From positions 412,501 to 476,500 of the forward strand of contig JAJOZX010001566.1 in the NCBI GenBank assembly GCA_023014485.1: a stretch of DNA of 64,000 nucleotides. Direction: 5' to 3'. The first letter of the stretch is position 1, and every line of letters begins with the position of its first letter. The notes beneath the pieces are model-generated. The model worked only from the letters and a program-made list of their open reading frames with translations, was not told the DNA's origin and did no database searches. The position numbers and the translations under genes are program-made. Shown piece after piece: positions 46,713 to 56,611 of this stretch. This stretch comes from Bathynomus jamesi (lineage: Eukaryota > Arthropoda > Malacostraca > Isopoda > Cirolanidae).

Positions 46713-47792
46713 AACTCATCTGGACGCAGTTTGTCTGGATCTCATGTGAGGACAGGCAAACGCCAAGCAACATGTCCGCATTTTGGATGTTTGCCTTTAA
46801 CTTATCCTGCCATGTATTTAAGAATATAAATGATAAAATACATCTATCTTTGTACATTGTAGCACCACTCTGTTACACTGTAATTTCTTTTTTTATTATC
46901 TTATGGGGGGAATAAATTGTATGGAAGAAAAATGCCTTTTATATGCTTTTCTAATAAGTGTATATAACAAAAATAAAGTACCGGTGTTTTTTGTAAGTCA
47001 CATTTTTTCAGAAATTGAAATTTTTTTCCTTAAAAATAATGTGCTTATAAATTGTCCATATTTACTTAAATTATAAGGGACTGTGGGTTAGGGGGATAAT
47101 TTCTTTGGGGGGAAGGGGAGGTGTCCGGATTTACTGAAATGAAAAGGTGGCAACACTACACAGTATACAGTTGAAAAGTTCTCTTGTACTTGTCTTTATT
47201 TAGAGTACCATCGATTTTCACAAAGGAGCCAACTCCAAATGAACTTATGGACCACCAAAACATTGACACGTCCAACACTACGCTCTACTGTTGGTTGTAA
47301 ACATATATTACTCTATCTCTCTCTCACCCTGTCGCCGTTTAGACAAGATTTCAAATTTTGGCTCATCTGTCCACAGAACTTTTGCGTACTCAGTCAACGT
47401 CCAGTGGGCATGATCTTGCGCATATTTTACCCTCTTACACTTGTTTCCTGGTCCAGGTACGGTTTATTGACAGCCTCTTTTCAGTGCAACCCTGCCTACT
47501 GCAATCGACGTCGTATTGTTATGACCGAAACGTTATTGCTTCGTGAAGAATTAAAGTCCTGCTGCGAACTACGACTCTGTTGTCTTCTATCTCTTAAGCC
47601 TGAAACCTTCAAGTACTGGTCTTGAGATTTTGTAATTTTTCCTGGTCTCTCCTTTCGCTGTTTGTCTTTAGTTAACCCTGTTTCAAGATGGCGTTTGATA
47701 GTGTCCCACACCCCTTCTCAGAAATGTCCAGTTCTTTCTAACAATTTCTCTAATAGTATATCTTTTATCTCGTAAAGACACGATCTTTATGC

Positions 47793-48147
47793 CAGGGCTG
47801 TGGAGTCGGAGTCGGAAGTAAATTCATTCTAAATTTTTATTTTCAAAAGCCCCTTATAAAATGGCTAAGAACACTCCGGTTAAATCTAGTGTTTTTGAAT
47901 ACTTTACCATAACCACAGATGAAAAACATTTTGTGTGTCAATGTGTGGTTGAAGATGAATTTAGAGAAATTGAGCTTAAAAAGTAGCCTGATGATTCACT
48001 TGGTAGTGATGAAATGCCATTCTGGGTTAATATAATGAAAGTATATTTTATATTATTATTTAGAGGCAGGAGTCGGAGTCGGAGTCGGCCCTTCTAAAAT
48101 TCTAGGAGTCGGAGTCGGAGGCTTGGTCTACCGACTCCACAGCCCTG
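47793..48147. mobile_element. hAT MITE with GGAGTC repeats
   Basis: The ends are CAGGGCTGTGGAGTCGG on both strands. The exact 8-bp duplication CTTTATGC lies at 47785-47792 and 48148-48155. GGAGTC hexamers are tandem at both ends. Inside, SSVFEYFTITTDEKHFVCQC resembles the start of a BED finger, a leftover of the parent transposase gene. Confidence 0.9.
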
Positions 48148-48412
48148 CTTTATGCGAATATCTTCTGGTATCTGGCGTAGTGGAACCATTGCATGTGAAA
48201 ATAATCAGTTGAATTCACCTGTAAAAAGAGTTCAAAACACTCATTATTTCGATACATGATGTATAAAACTAAGAATGTTTATATAACATATTACATAGCA
48301 TGATTATTTTCTAAGCATTCTATAAAAAACTATTCTAATATAGTTAAGGAAAGACTGAAAAAGCCGGTAGCCTAAAATCGATTTTCAATGAAAAGAACAA
48401 GGGAGAATAATT

Positions 48413-50678
48413 CACTAGGGAACAACATTTTTGTTTCTTGAAAACTATTTGGTGTTTCTTATAGAACTTTTGATGCTGGTTCCAAATATGGTTTCAGAAG
48501 TTTTCTATCACCCATAGTTTTCGAGAAAATAATATTTCCATTTACTCAGAGTTTTCCCAAAATATTAGTTAAAATTAAGTGTACTAATTTAATTTTACTT
48601 TCTTTTTTTTCCAGGTTAACTATATTTAATAGTATTTTTTGCATTAAAAAAATATAGCTATTTAAACAAACAGATTTTTAATAAAAAGAAAGAAAATTTT
48701 TTCAAGTTTTGCTCAAATTTTAAAATTTTTCATAGTAGAAAAAATTGGTTTTTCATTCCAAAAAGTTTTCCGTGATTTTAATAATTTTCCGCCAGCATGA
48801 ATCGAAACTGTATTAATCCCAGAGATACATTTTGCTACGTATGTGGAGAACTGACCATAATGGCACAGAGGAAGACGATGACCCCACTCGTGAAGAAGGC
48901 TTACGAACTTTATTTTGGATGTAAGGTAGGCGACAGACAAATCCTGGGCACCTCATATCTCATGCATTTCCTGTGGCGTCACTCTTAGGGGTTGGATTAA
49001 AGGTACCCGCAAATCTATGCCATTTGCCATACCAATGATTTGGAGAGAGCGCAAGGATCACCTAACGGATTGCTATTTTTGTATGACTAACGTTTCAGGA
49101 TTCTCTGCCAAAAATAAACATAAAATTCAATACCCAAATCTTGCATCTGCCATGAGACCAGTACTACATGACGATGATAACCCAATTCCAACTCCCCAAA
49201 GTCATGGACACTGGATGAAGAGTCTGAAGTTGAACCAATGGAAATTGATGACACTAAAGATACAGACTTTCAGCAACCTGAATCAAATAAACCACGTATG
49301 ATAACGCAGGTTATGCTGAATGATCTCGTGAGAGATTTGGACCTTCCGAAAAAGAAAGCGGAATTATTGGGCTCCAGGTTACGTGAATGGAATTTGCTGG
49401 CAAAAGATACAAGCATATCGGCGTTCCGCGCTCGCCAAAAAGATCTGATGCAGTATTTCTCCTCGTCAGGTGGTTTATGCTACTGTAATAATGTAAATGG
49501 ACTGGTGTTAGCTCTCGGTCATGAGCACAAATCTGAAGATTGGCGTTTATTTATTGACTCTTCGAAGCTAAGCCTCAAGGTTGTACTACTTCACAATGGA
49601 AATAAATACCCTTCCTTTCCTGTAGGGCACGCTGTCCACATGAAGGAATCTTACGAAAATATGAAACTCATCCTTCAGCAGATTAATTATGACCAGTTTC
49701 GTTGGTATATATGTGGGGATTTAAAAGTCGTCGCGCTTCTTCTGGGAATGCAGCTCGGTTATACGAAGTTCTGCTGCTTCCTTTTTGAATGGGACAGCAG
49801 AGCCAGAGATTCGCATTATTTTGTAAAGGATTGGCCACTTCGTCAAAAATGTATCCCAGGACTGAAGAATGTGTCTCATGAACCCTTAGTTGACCCCAAG
49901 AAAATATACTTACCGCCACTTCACATCAAACTTGGCATCATGAAAAATTTTGTCAAAGCAATGAACAAGGAAGATGATGCATTCAAATATTTGAAGAAAA
50001 AGTTTTCACGACTTAGCGATGCAAAGATAAAAGAAGGGATCTTTGTTGGTCCCCAAATCAGAGAGCTCATGAAAGATCAAAAGTTTGATGATGCCTTGAG
50101 AGGAAAAGAAAAAGTGGCATGGGAGGCCATGAAGAATGTTGTCACAAATTTTCTAGGGAACATCAAAGCCTCTAACTATGAAAAAATAGTGCAGGACATG
50201 ATTGAAGCATATAGGTTATTGGGATGTAATATGTTACTAAAAATCCATTTCTTGCACTCCCATTTAGATTTCTTCCCTGAAAACCTCGGCGACGTAAGCG
50301 ATGAGCATGGAGAAAGGTTCCACCAAGATATAGCTACTATGGAGAAACGCTACCAAGGGAGGTGGGATCCGGCAATGTTAGCTGATTACTGCTGGACATT
50401 GATGCGAGAAGCTCCTAATGAAAACTACAAGAGAACAGTGACAAAGAAGTTTTAAGAAGAATATTTTAAATGCCAATCTGCCACTAATATAATTTTTATG
50501 AAGTATTTTTACTAACTTCTATACACTTTTTGAATAAATATTAAAATACAAATTTCTCAGTAACCTTGGGTGATAGAGAAATTCTACGGCTATATTCGGA
50601 ATCAGCGGAAAAAATCCTATAAGACCGACCTATTCACGTCCAAGAAACAAAACAAAAGTTAAAATTTGTTCCCCAGTG
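48413..50678 (+). mobile_element. Family A DNA transposon, copy 2 (complete)
   Basis: A 2266-bp unit has diverged terminal inverted repeats of about 115-125 bases (48413-48535 and about 50555-50678). The left end is CACTAGGGAACAA and the complement of the right end is CACTGGGGAACAA. Further in, both share TTTCTTG, TCTTATAG, TGATTCC/TGGTTCC, CTATCACCC and GAGAAA in the same order. The direct repeat ATAATT flanks it exactly (48407-48412 and 50679-50684), giving a 6-bp target duplication. The only gene inside is the family A protein. The termini read CACTR as in CACTA elements, but 6 bp is longer than the usual 2-3 bp there. I do not assign a superfamily. Confidence 0.8.
48797..50455 (+). pseudogene. 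Family A transposase-like protein, near full length, two frameshifts
   Basis: The start ATG at 48797 begins MNRNCINPRDTFCYVCGE. The frame shifts near 48941 and again near 49210; the second shift restores the first frame, and the last 405 codons (49238-50455) are open. Total length would be about 550 residues. The N-terminal part has paired cysteines CYVC and CISC about 45 residues apart, reminiscent of a ZAD-type zinc finger, then DCYFC. The middle has LRDWN-like LREWNLL and FRARQ. The C-terminal core has WYICGDLKVV (Asp at 49718), LPPLHIKLGIMKNFVK, GNIKASNY, FLHSHLDFFPENLGDVSDEH, GERFHQ and DYCW. Asp of CGDLK and the Asp/Glu of SDEHGE are candidate catalytic acids by inference only. It lies alone between transposon termini. 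Confidence 0.75.
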
Positions 50679-50817
50679 ATAATTAAAGAAAATTTATGAC
50701 TTTTTGGAGACAGTAAAAACAAGGATTCCGATCAGAAAGATCGTGCCCACCACAACTAACAGAACAGTATAGCAATATCATAGATGCACTTGAAAACACT
50801 GAAAACTATGATGTAAT

Positions 50818-51287
50818 CAGTGCTGGGATTAGCGGCGTTAAAATTAGCGCCGCTAACTTTTTATTAACGATACTGTTAGCGCCGCTATTTTTCAAAAGTG
50901 TTAGCGAAACAGGTAGAGGCGCTAAGTTTTTAGAGAAAGTCAATTGCTAATTTTTCAAAACCACTTGTAAATTGACCAGAATTTATTCTTCCGTTGGTTT
51001 GTTTTCCCTATTAATATATATACGAAGGGAACTCGACTTCTACATAAAAATGTTTTCATTTTCGTAGACTATAACGTCACATTTTTGTACCTCAGCAACC
51101 AATTATATCAAGGTGTGTGCTAATATATGTAAATAAATTACGGAAGGCAGAACATATATAAATTGGGGTGGTCTCAGAAAAAATTAACGACAAAATTAGC
51201 GTTAGCGTTAGCAGCGCTAATTGTTGAAATGTTTAGCGTTAGCGGCGCTAAATTTTACGGTAGTTAGCGTTAGCGGGCACAGTACTG
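50818..51287. mobile_element. hAT MITE, (GCGTTAGC) type, first of a tandem pair
   Basis: The ends are CAGTGCTGGGATTAGCGG and, reverse-complemented, CAGTACTGTGCCCGCTAACG. The exact 8-bp duplication GATGTAAT lies at 50810-50817 and 51288-51295. GTTAGCGGCGCTAA-type repeats sit at both ends. Confidence 0.9.
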
Positions 51288-51295
51288 GATGTAAT

Positions 51296-51552
51296 TAGGG
51301 CTGGGCATCCGGGATCCCGGAAGTAAAGTAGACAGCTCATTTCCCGGGAAAACTGTCATCGATCCCGGTATTTCCCGGTATTCTATTTTCAGGGGAGACT
51401 TTTAAACACAGTTTTATTATGAGGTATATTTATTTCATGCAAAGGCTTTTCACAATTGAAGTTTTCGTTCACCTGTTTTTTAAATTTTGAAAGCCATTTT
51501 CGCTTGAGTATGGGGTGAAATAATATTCCTGGATCCCGGATGCCCAGCCCTA
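51296..51552. mobile_element. hAT MITE, TCCCGG type, second of a tandem pair
   Basis: The ends are TAGGGCTGGGCATCCGGGAT on both strands. The left flank is the same GATGTAAT (51288-51295) that closes the previous MITE. The right flank is GATGCATA (51553-51560), a diverged copy of GATGTAATA in the LINE. Confidence 0.85.
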
Positions 51553-52799
51553 GATGCATATACACAGATTTTGCTAAAGTTTTCGACCAGTGTATCACGG
51601 TATATTAGCACATAAAATGAGACATGAGAATAACAGACAAAATGGGAAAATGGATCTATAACTTTCTCAGAAAACATCAGCAAGTTGAAAAATCCAAAGT
51701 ATATCATCATCAGAATCGGAAATACGTAGCTCAGTACCACAGGGAACAATATTAGCCCCACTCCTCTTCAGTGTTATGATAACAGACATAGACATGGAAG
51801 TAACCAACATTAGTATATACATCCTTTGCTGATGACAAAAATCAGCAGATAAATAAGAAATGCAGAAGAGGTGGAATATACAAACAGAAAATACAGATGG
51901 TCAGAGACAATAACATGAAATTTAACCCCGAGAAGTTTCAGCTCTTGAGATATGGAAGAAATGAGGAACTAAACAGATAACATAATTTTATATCCCAGAT
52001 AGACAGGAAATTCAGAGAAGCACGAAAGCAAAAGACCTAGGAGTTCTAATGAGTGACGATGCGAAATTTGAAACACTTAATAAGATAACGATAAGCAAAG
52101 CAAAATGAGATGTGGGACAGGTACTGAGAATCTTTAAAACAACGGACAAGAGAGCAATGATTCCCCTGCTGAAAACACTGATCATACCAAATCTTGAGTA
52201 CGGCTCAGTCTTGACGTCCTCCCCATATACTGTAGAATAGAAGAAATTAATAAACTAGAAGAAATCCAAAGAAATTTCACAGCAAAGATTGATGTCTGCA
52301 AAGAATTGAACTACTGAAAAAGTCTTCATAAATTAAATATATATATATTCGCTGGAAAGAAGAAGAGAGAGATACACCATAATTTACATATGAAAAATAA
52401 TAGAAAAACTGGTACCTAGCCTCAAACTGAACCCAGTAACCACCCGAACATGGAAAATAGGAAAGGTAGAATGTATAGTGTTCCCAAACTAAAAGCCAGA
52501 CAAGGGATATCCTCGATCAACTCTGAAGGAAAATAGCCTGGTTGTTACGGCGCCAAAACTACTTAACCAGCTACCTAAAGACATCAGGAACATCACTGGT
52601 GTCAAAACTAAAATCTTCAAAGGAAGACAAGGCGCCTGGCTCAGGACGGTCCCGGTTGTGCCTGGCTATGTGCAATGGAGATCGCAAGAGAGCAACTCTC
52701 TCCTCCACCAGGCCAGCTTCACTATCATGTGAACATCTACAAGGGCATTTAAATCAACGAAGGGCATTTAAAAAAATGAGAATAATGAGAAAAACCTGT

Positions 52800-53480
52800 C
52801 ACTCTTAATGAAAAAAACCAGACCGCAAATATACACACACCAGCAGTACATGCAACATCTACCTGCCCAGTATCATCCACAGTTAATTCAGCAACCACAA
52901 TGGTACCAAGGGTCATATCCTCAGTATTCTCAACTGCAACGTCTGACCCAATAGCACCGACCAGAAACCGACAAAATCGACCGGATACCGACCAACATCC
53001 AACTCTACTGAACACCAAGGCTATTAAATCTCTATATTTACTATATACAAATATACAAGGTCTGTTCACTGACAAAATAGATTGCAAATTGCAATATCTA
53101 CAAAATCTAGATCCGGAAGCCAACAAAGATATCATATATTTAGTGGAAACAGACTAGCATCAATGCGAAAAGGATGTGAAAATTGCATCAAAGACATGGA
53201 AATAGCAATAAACGACTACAACATATACATAGAAAAGGAGGAGGCTGTTGTATTTATATGAAAAGCACATGCGTAGGTGAGATGACGGTAAGCAAATCAA
53301 AGAGCATCGTCGAAATTCTTATTTTAGAAGTCAAATAACTAAACTAAATCATTTGGAACATGAAAAGACCACCAAAATACCAGAAAATGTTAATTTCAGT
53401 TCGCTATAAATGAAATTTAGAAAAACGTTAAAAGTCACTCAAAACTCCAGCACTAAATATATTTATTTGTAGGGATTTTA
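52800..53480 (+). pseudogene. LINE B endonuclease N-terminal fragment
   Basis: The plus strand carries KSLYLLYTNIQGLFTDKIDC and then KLQYLQNLDPEANKDIIYLVET near 53020-53155, the start of an AP-endonuclease domain (N of YTN and E of VET are the usual metal-binding Asn and Glu). GGGCCIYMK follows near 53238-53265. A Gln/Pro/Thr-rich stretch precedes it. It lies just after the 3' end of LINE B copy 1, in the same orientation. Confidence 0.6.
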
Positions 53481-53517
53481 AATTTCCATTCATAACATGG
53501 GAAAATGGTGTATATAC

Positions 53518-53854
53518 GCCTCGGTAGTGTAGTGGCTAGCATCCCTGACTACGAATCCACCGACCCCAGGTTCGATTCGTGGCTAAAGCAGGCGGCGAGC
53601 AGCTTACCCAACTGTTCATCGTTTCAGAAAAAATAGGTTGGTAGATAAATGGGTACCCTGGTTGGCCTAGTGTTTAAGTCGCTGGGCTACTGATCGGGAG
53701 GTCGTGAGATCGACTCCGGGCGAGGACTCTGTAATTTCTGACAACCCGTGGTGGGTCGTGGTTCGGATTCCACGATAAGCTGTTGGTCCGTGATGGAACA
53801 ACAAGCTTGACCTTCATCGGAATGAACAATTCGGGCAGAACGAAAACCAAGGTA
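53518..53854 (+). mobile_element. SINE1: dimeric tRNA-derived SINE, full length
   Basis: The first head has A-box TAGTGTAGTGGCTAGCA and B-box CAGGTTCGATTCG. A linker has GGTTGGTAGATAAATGGGTA. The second head has TGGCCTAGTGTTTAAGTCGC and GAGATCGACTCCG. The body has TAATTTCTGACAACCCGTGG and GGTTCGGATTCCACG. The tail has ACAAGCTTGACCTTC, GGAATGAACAATTC and AAAACCAAGGTA. It matches the minus-strand copy at 28411-28713 along its length. Confidence 0.75.
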
Positions 53855-53864
53855 TCATATATAT

Positions 53865-54003
53865 GAGCCGGGTACCTGGCTATGTGAGGTACAAGAGTAC
53901 AAGAAACCACCTCTCTACTTCACCAGGCCAACTCGAGAGGAGGGGCGAGAAGCTTGACCTTCGTGAAATGAGTACTCGTTGTAGGGAATATTTAAAAGGT
54001 TGA
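53865..54003 (+). pseudogene. LINE B 3' end fragment
   Basis: The plus strand reads VPGYVR, then STRNHLSTSPGQLERRGEKL, DLREMS and a stop. This is the same C-terminal tail as in the minus-strand copies at 54136 and 57521. It ends in AAAGGTTGAAAGG directly against an (AT)n tract. Confidence 0.7.
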
Positions 54004-54006
54004 AAG

Positions 54007-54068
<62 letters not shown>

Positions 54069-54126
54069 TTCATTAAGAAGCCGCCCCTGAATTATATATA
54101 TAATATTATATATATATATACACACA
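54007..54126. repeat. (AT)n between two converging LINE B 3' ends
   Basis: (AT)n at 54009-54065 and a further AT/AC stretch to 54126. Confidence 0.9.
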
Positions 54127-55192
54127 CCTTTCCTTTCAACCTTTCAAATGTTCCATGCTATGATTCCTCATTTCACGAAGGTCAAGCTTGTCGCCCCTCC
54201 TCTCGAGTTGGCCTGGTGAAGTATTGAGTTGGTTTCTTGTACTCTCCAGTCTCCACCTCACATAGCCAGGTACGCCCGGTTCATCCGTGATTGTTCTGAG
54301 CCAGGCGTCTAATCTTCTTTTGAAGATGTCCACCGCAACATCACTCGTGTTCCTTAGGTCTTTGAGCAGCTGATTAAAAAGTTTTAGTCCTCTCACAACA
54401 AAACTATCTTCTTTCAGGGTTAAGGATGTTCCCTGTCTCGCCTTTAATTTGAGAACACGACACAGTCTTCCTTTTCAACTTTCCACTGTTGTTTGAGGTG
54501 TTACAGGGTTCAGAGTAGATTAGGGACTAGTTTCTCCACTATTTTCCAAGTGTAAATGATGGTGTATTTCTCTCTTCTCCTTTCCAGTGAATATAGGTTT
54601 AGTTCGCGTAACCCTTCCCAGTAATTTAGTTCTTTGCACCCATTGATCTTGGCTGTGAAACTTCTCTGAATCCCTTCTAGCTGTCTAATGTCTTCTTTTT
54701 TATATGGGAATGTTAGGACCGAGCAGTATTCCAATTTGAGTATGATCAGTGTTTTCAGTAGAGGAATCATGATATTCCTATCCCTTCGTTTAAAGGTTCT
54801 CAGTATCTGCCGTTATTCTCTTTGCTCTGTTTACTGCTATCTTATTTTGTGTTTGAAATTTCGTATCATCACTCATTACAACCCCTAAATCTTTTGCTTT
54901 AGAATTTCTCTGAATTTCCTGTCCATTTGGGGTATAATATTCCATGGATTTTAGGTCTTCTCTTTTTCGTACCGTAACAGCTGAAATTTCTCAGTGTTAA
55001 ACTTCATATTGTTGTCTTCCGTCCACTTGTAGATTCTTTTCATGTCTGTTTGTAGAGATTCTATATCTTCTGGGTTTCTTATTTTTCTACTGATCTGTCA
55101 TCGGCAAAGGATGTTACTGTGCTGTCTCTGGTAACGTCCTGATCTAAGTCAGTTAGCATGATTATGAAGAGTAGTGGAGCTAATACTGTTCC

Positions 55193-55779
55193 CAGGGCCA
55201 CCGAGACGGCGGGGAAGCCGGGATAAATCCCCAGGACCAGGAAAGAGGGGGGAAAATCTAAAAATATTAATAGAGCAATTTATTAACTAACAGAGAGGAA
55301 ATATAATTAATGAACATACATTTTATAGAGATTATCATAGTCAAACTGAAACAGATAAAATATTATCTGCGGTCCACCAATGCCCAAGACCGACTAACAG
55401 ATCTGGGAACCATTGTAATTGAAAGCCAGTTAGCCCGTACTTTAAAATTCATCAGAATCATTTACCACTTTGCTAGAGAGAAGGCAAAGAAAGTACATTT
55501 CTAATTATGAAAATCTTGCAGTAAACAATTGTCTTGCCTGCATAGACTGGTACTGCATTTGTAAATTGTATGGTGATAGAATTAATATAATTGATTCGAA
55601 AAATAATATGGTCATTTTCCTCCGAGTTGTTTATTCATACTGTATGTTTTGAATAGTGACTTGGACATATAATCAGTTTGCTTGTTATGTACACAAAAAA
55701 CATAATGAAATACTGAGTAAACAGGGGGGCCCATATACCAATCCTTCCCCGGGGCCCGGGGCAGCTCTCGGTGGCCCTG
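55193..55779 (+). mobile_element. Internally deleted hAT element in LINE B
   Basis: The ends are CAGGGCCACCGAGA on both strands. The exact 8-bp duplication ACTGTTCC lies at 55185-55192 and 55780-55787. It retains a hAT C-terminal transposase fragment. Confidence 0.95.
55340..55504 (+). pseudogene. hAT transposase C-terminal remnant
   Basis: KLKQIKYYLRSTNAQDRLTD followed by LGTIVIESQLART and a FAREKAKKVHF tail before the stop is the hAT dimerisation end, about 55 codons. It parallels 14677-14814 and 18247-18576. Nothing upstream survives. Confidence 0.75.
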
Positions 55780-56384
55780 ACTGTTCCTTGTGGTGCTGAG
55801 CTGAGGACCTCTGATTCTGATGAAGATTCTCCTTGCCGCCGCTCACTGAGGAAATTATATATCCATTTCCCTACTTTTCCTGTTATTCCCATATATTTCA
55901 GTTTATGTATTATGATTCCATGGTCACACTTGTCGAACGCTTTGGCAAAGTCTGTGTATATTACAGCATAGTTTTCATTACTTTCAAGTGCATCAATAAT
56001 GTTGTTGTAGTGTTCCATTAGTGGTGATAAGCATGATCTGCCTGACCGAAACCCGTGATGGTTATCATTTAAGGCCTTTCGTGTATTCAAAGCTACACCT
56101 CGTCAGGGAATGAAGATAAAAGGCGAGATGCCCATAAATATATACAACGTACAGGAAAAACAAAACAATTAGCACATACTTAACAAGGGTTAATGAGAGG
56201 CAAAAGAAATTTTAACATGATATCGTCAATTTTATACGTCCCCGCACTGTTATTGAAATTGCTTTTAAAATGAATAAATGCACATTCTAGAATATTTCTT
56301 TCTATTATATCTGTTTTTAACAAGCGCTTTAGAACTATCCCACTTGATGCTATGGTTACATCTATACATATGGTTAAATAAAGC

Positions 56385-56544
56385 TAGTTCTAAAGCGCTT
56401 GTTAAAAACAGAGATATAATAGAAAGAAATATTCTAGAATGTGCATTTATTCATTTTAAAAACAATTTCAATAACAGTTCGGGGACGTATAAAATTGACG
56501 ATATCATGTTAAAATTTCTTTTGCCTCTCATTAACCCTTGTTAA
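56385..56544 (+). pseudogene. Penelope-like ORF C-terminal tail (after the GIY-YIG region)
   Basis: A frame reads LNKASSKALVKNRDIIERNI, LECAFIHFKNNFNNSSGTYK, IDDIMLKFLLPLINPC and a stop. The pattern of SxxLxxKxxxxxRxxxExxxI followed by NxxxGxxxxD resembles the end of GIY-YIG endonuclease-bearing Penelope proteins. The reverse transcriptase and the GIY-YIG signature itself are missing. The other arm carries an inverted copy of most of this sequence. Confidence 0.5.
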
Positions 56545-56611
56545 GTATGTGCTAATTGTTTTGTTTTTCCTGTACGTTGTATATATTTATGGGCATCTCG
56601 CCTTTTATCTT

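Larger units (their letters stand above)
43989..47158. mobile_element. hAT element inside the Tc1
   Basis: The ends are TAGTGTTGCCACCCC and, reverse-complemented, TAGTGTTGCCACCTTTTC. The 8-bp flanks CACAGCAT (43981-43988) and CACAGTAT (47159-47166) differ at one base. TGTCCGG phrases lie near both ends. LINE C occupies 44048-46712. The remaining hAT-specific DNA is only about 500 bases without a recognisable transposase. Confidence 0.8.
43740..47760 (-). pseudogene. Tc1 transposase, broken into blocks
   Basis: Read leftward: KITKSQDQYLKVSGLRDRRQ and SSRSNNVSVITIRRRL near 47500-47640 (DNA-binding region). WTDESKFEI-like sequence with the first Asp and WWSISSFGVGSFVKIDGT lie near 47210-47390. 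After the hAT, PDEKYFIGQGFIF and NDPKHKARI lie near 43910-43980. WPSQSLDTNPVE with the last acid lies near 43820-43855. Stops occur (for example directly after NPVE) and the order is intact only once the insertions are taken out. Confidence 0.75.
43643..48230 (-). mobile_element. Tc1-family element swollen by nested insertions
   Basis: The left end CAGTACTGTTTAAAAGTTTG is preceded by TA and is a typical Tc1 terminus. The right end is diverged and only approximate: the sequence near 48200-48235 reads, complemented, TTTTACAGGTGAATTCAACTG. Removing a hAT (43989-47158) and a hAT MITE (47793-48147) leaves about 1.1 kb, close to a Tc1 unit. Confidence 0.7.
50745..52775 (+). pseudogene. LINE B copy 1: CR1-like ORF2, heavily decayed
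   Basis: The plus strand starts within the RT: SNIIDALENTENYDV near 50770-50815, then two hAT MITEs, then YTDFAKVFDQCI near 51558-51595, GKWIYNFL near 51645-51668, a degraded PQGT block near 51735 and SFADDKN (YADD box) near 51825. DNNMKFNPEKFQLLRYG lies near 51910-51955. Degraded ERRRE lies near 52360, VPKLKARQGIS near 52485-52515, and a C-terminal tail with TSTRAFKSTK near 52735-52760. The 3' end has two GGGCATTTAAA repeats. Stops are very frequent, so this is an old copy. Confidence 0.75.
54132..56070 (-). pseudogene. LINE B copy 2: CR1-like ORF2 C-terminal half
   Basis: Read leftward from 56070: NDNHHGFRSGRSCLSPLMEH near 56010-56070; ALESNENYAVIYTDFAKAF and DKCDHGI near 55915-56000; GKVGKWIYNFLSERRQG near 55825-55875; SSAPQGT near 55780-55800, interrupted by a hAT (55193-55779). 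The YADD region lies near 55095, then MKFNTEKFQLL near 54985-55015, and IPLLKTLIILKLEYCSVL to ERRREKYTIIYTWK near 54550-54770. VRGLKLFNQLLKDLRN and DIFKRRLDAWLR lie near 54290-54396. The tail reads REMRNHSMEHLKG. Moderate decay. Confidence 0.8.

Noticed and set aside
48413..50678. Assignment of family A to CACTA/EnSpm on the basis of CACTR termini
   Set aside because: The target duplication reads as 6 bp, not 2-3 bp, and I see no CACTA transposase motifs.
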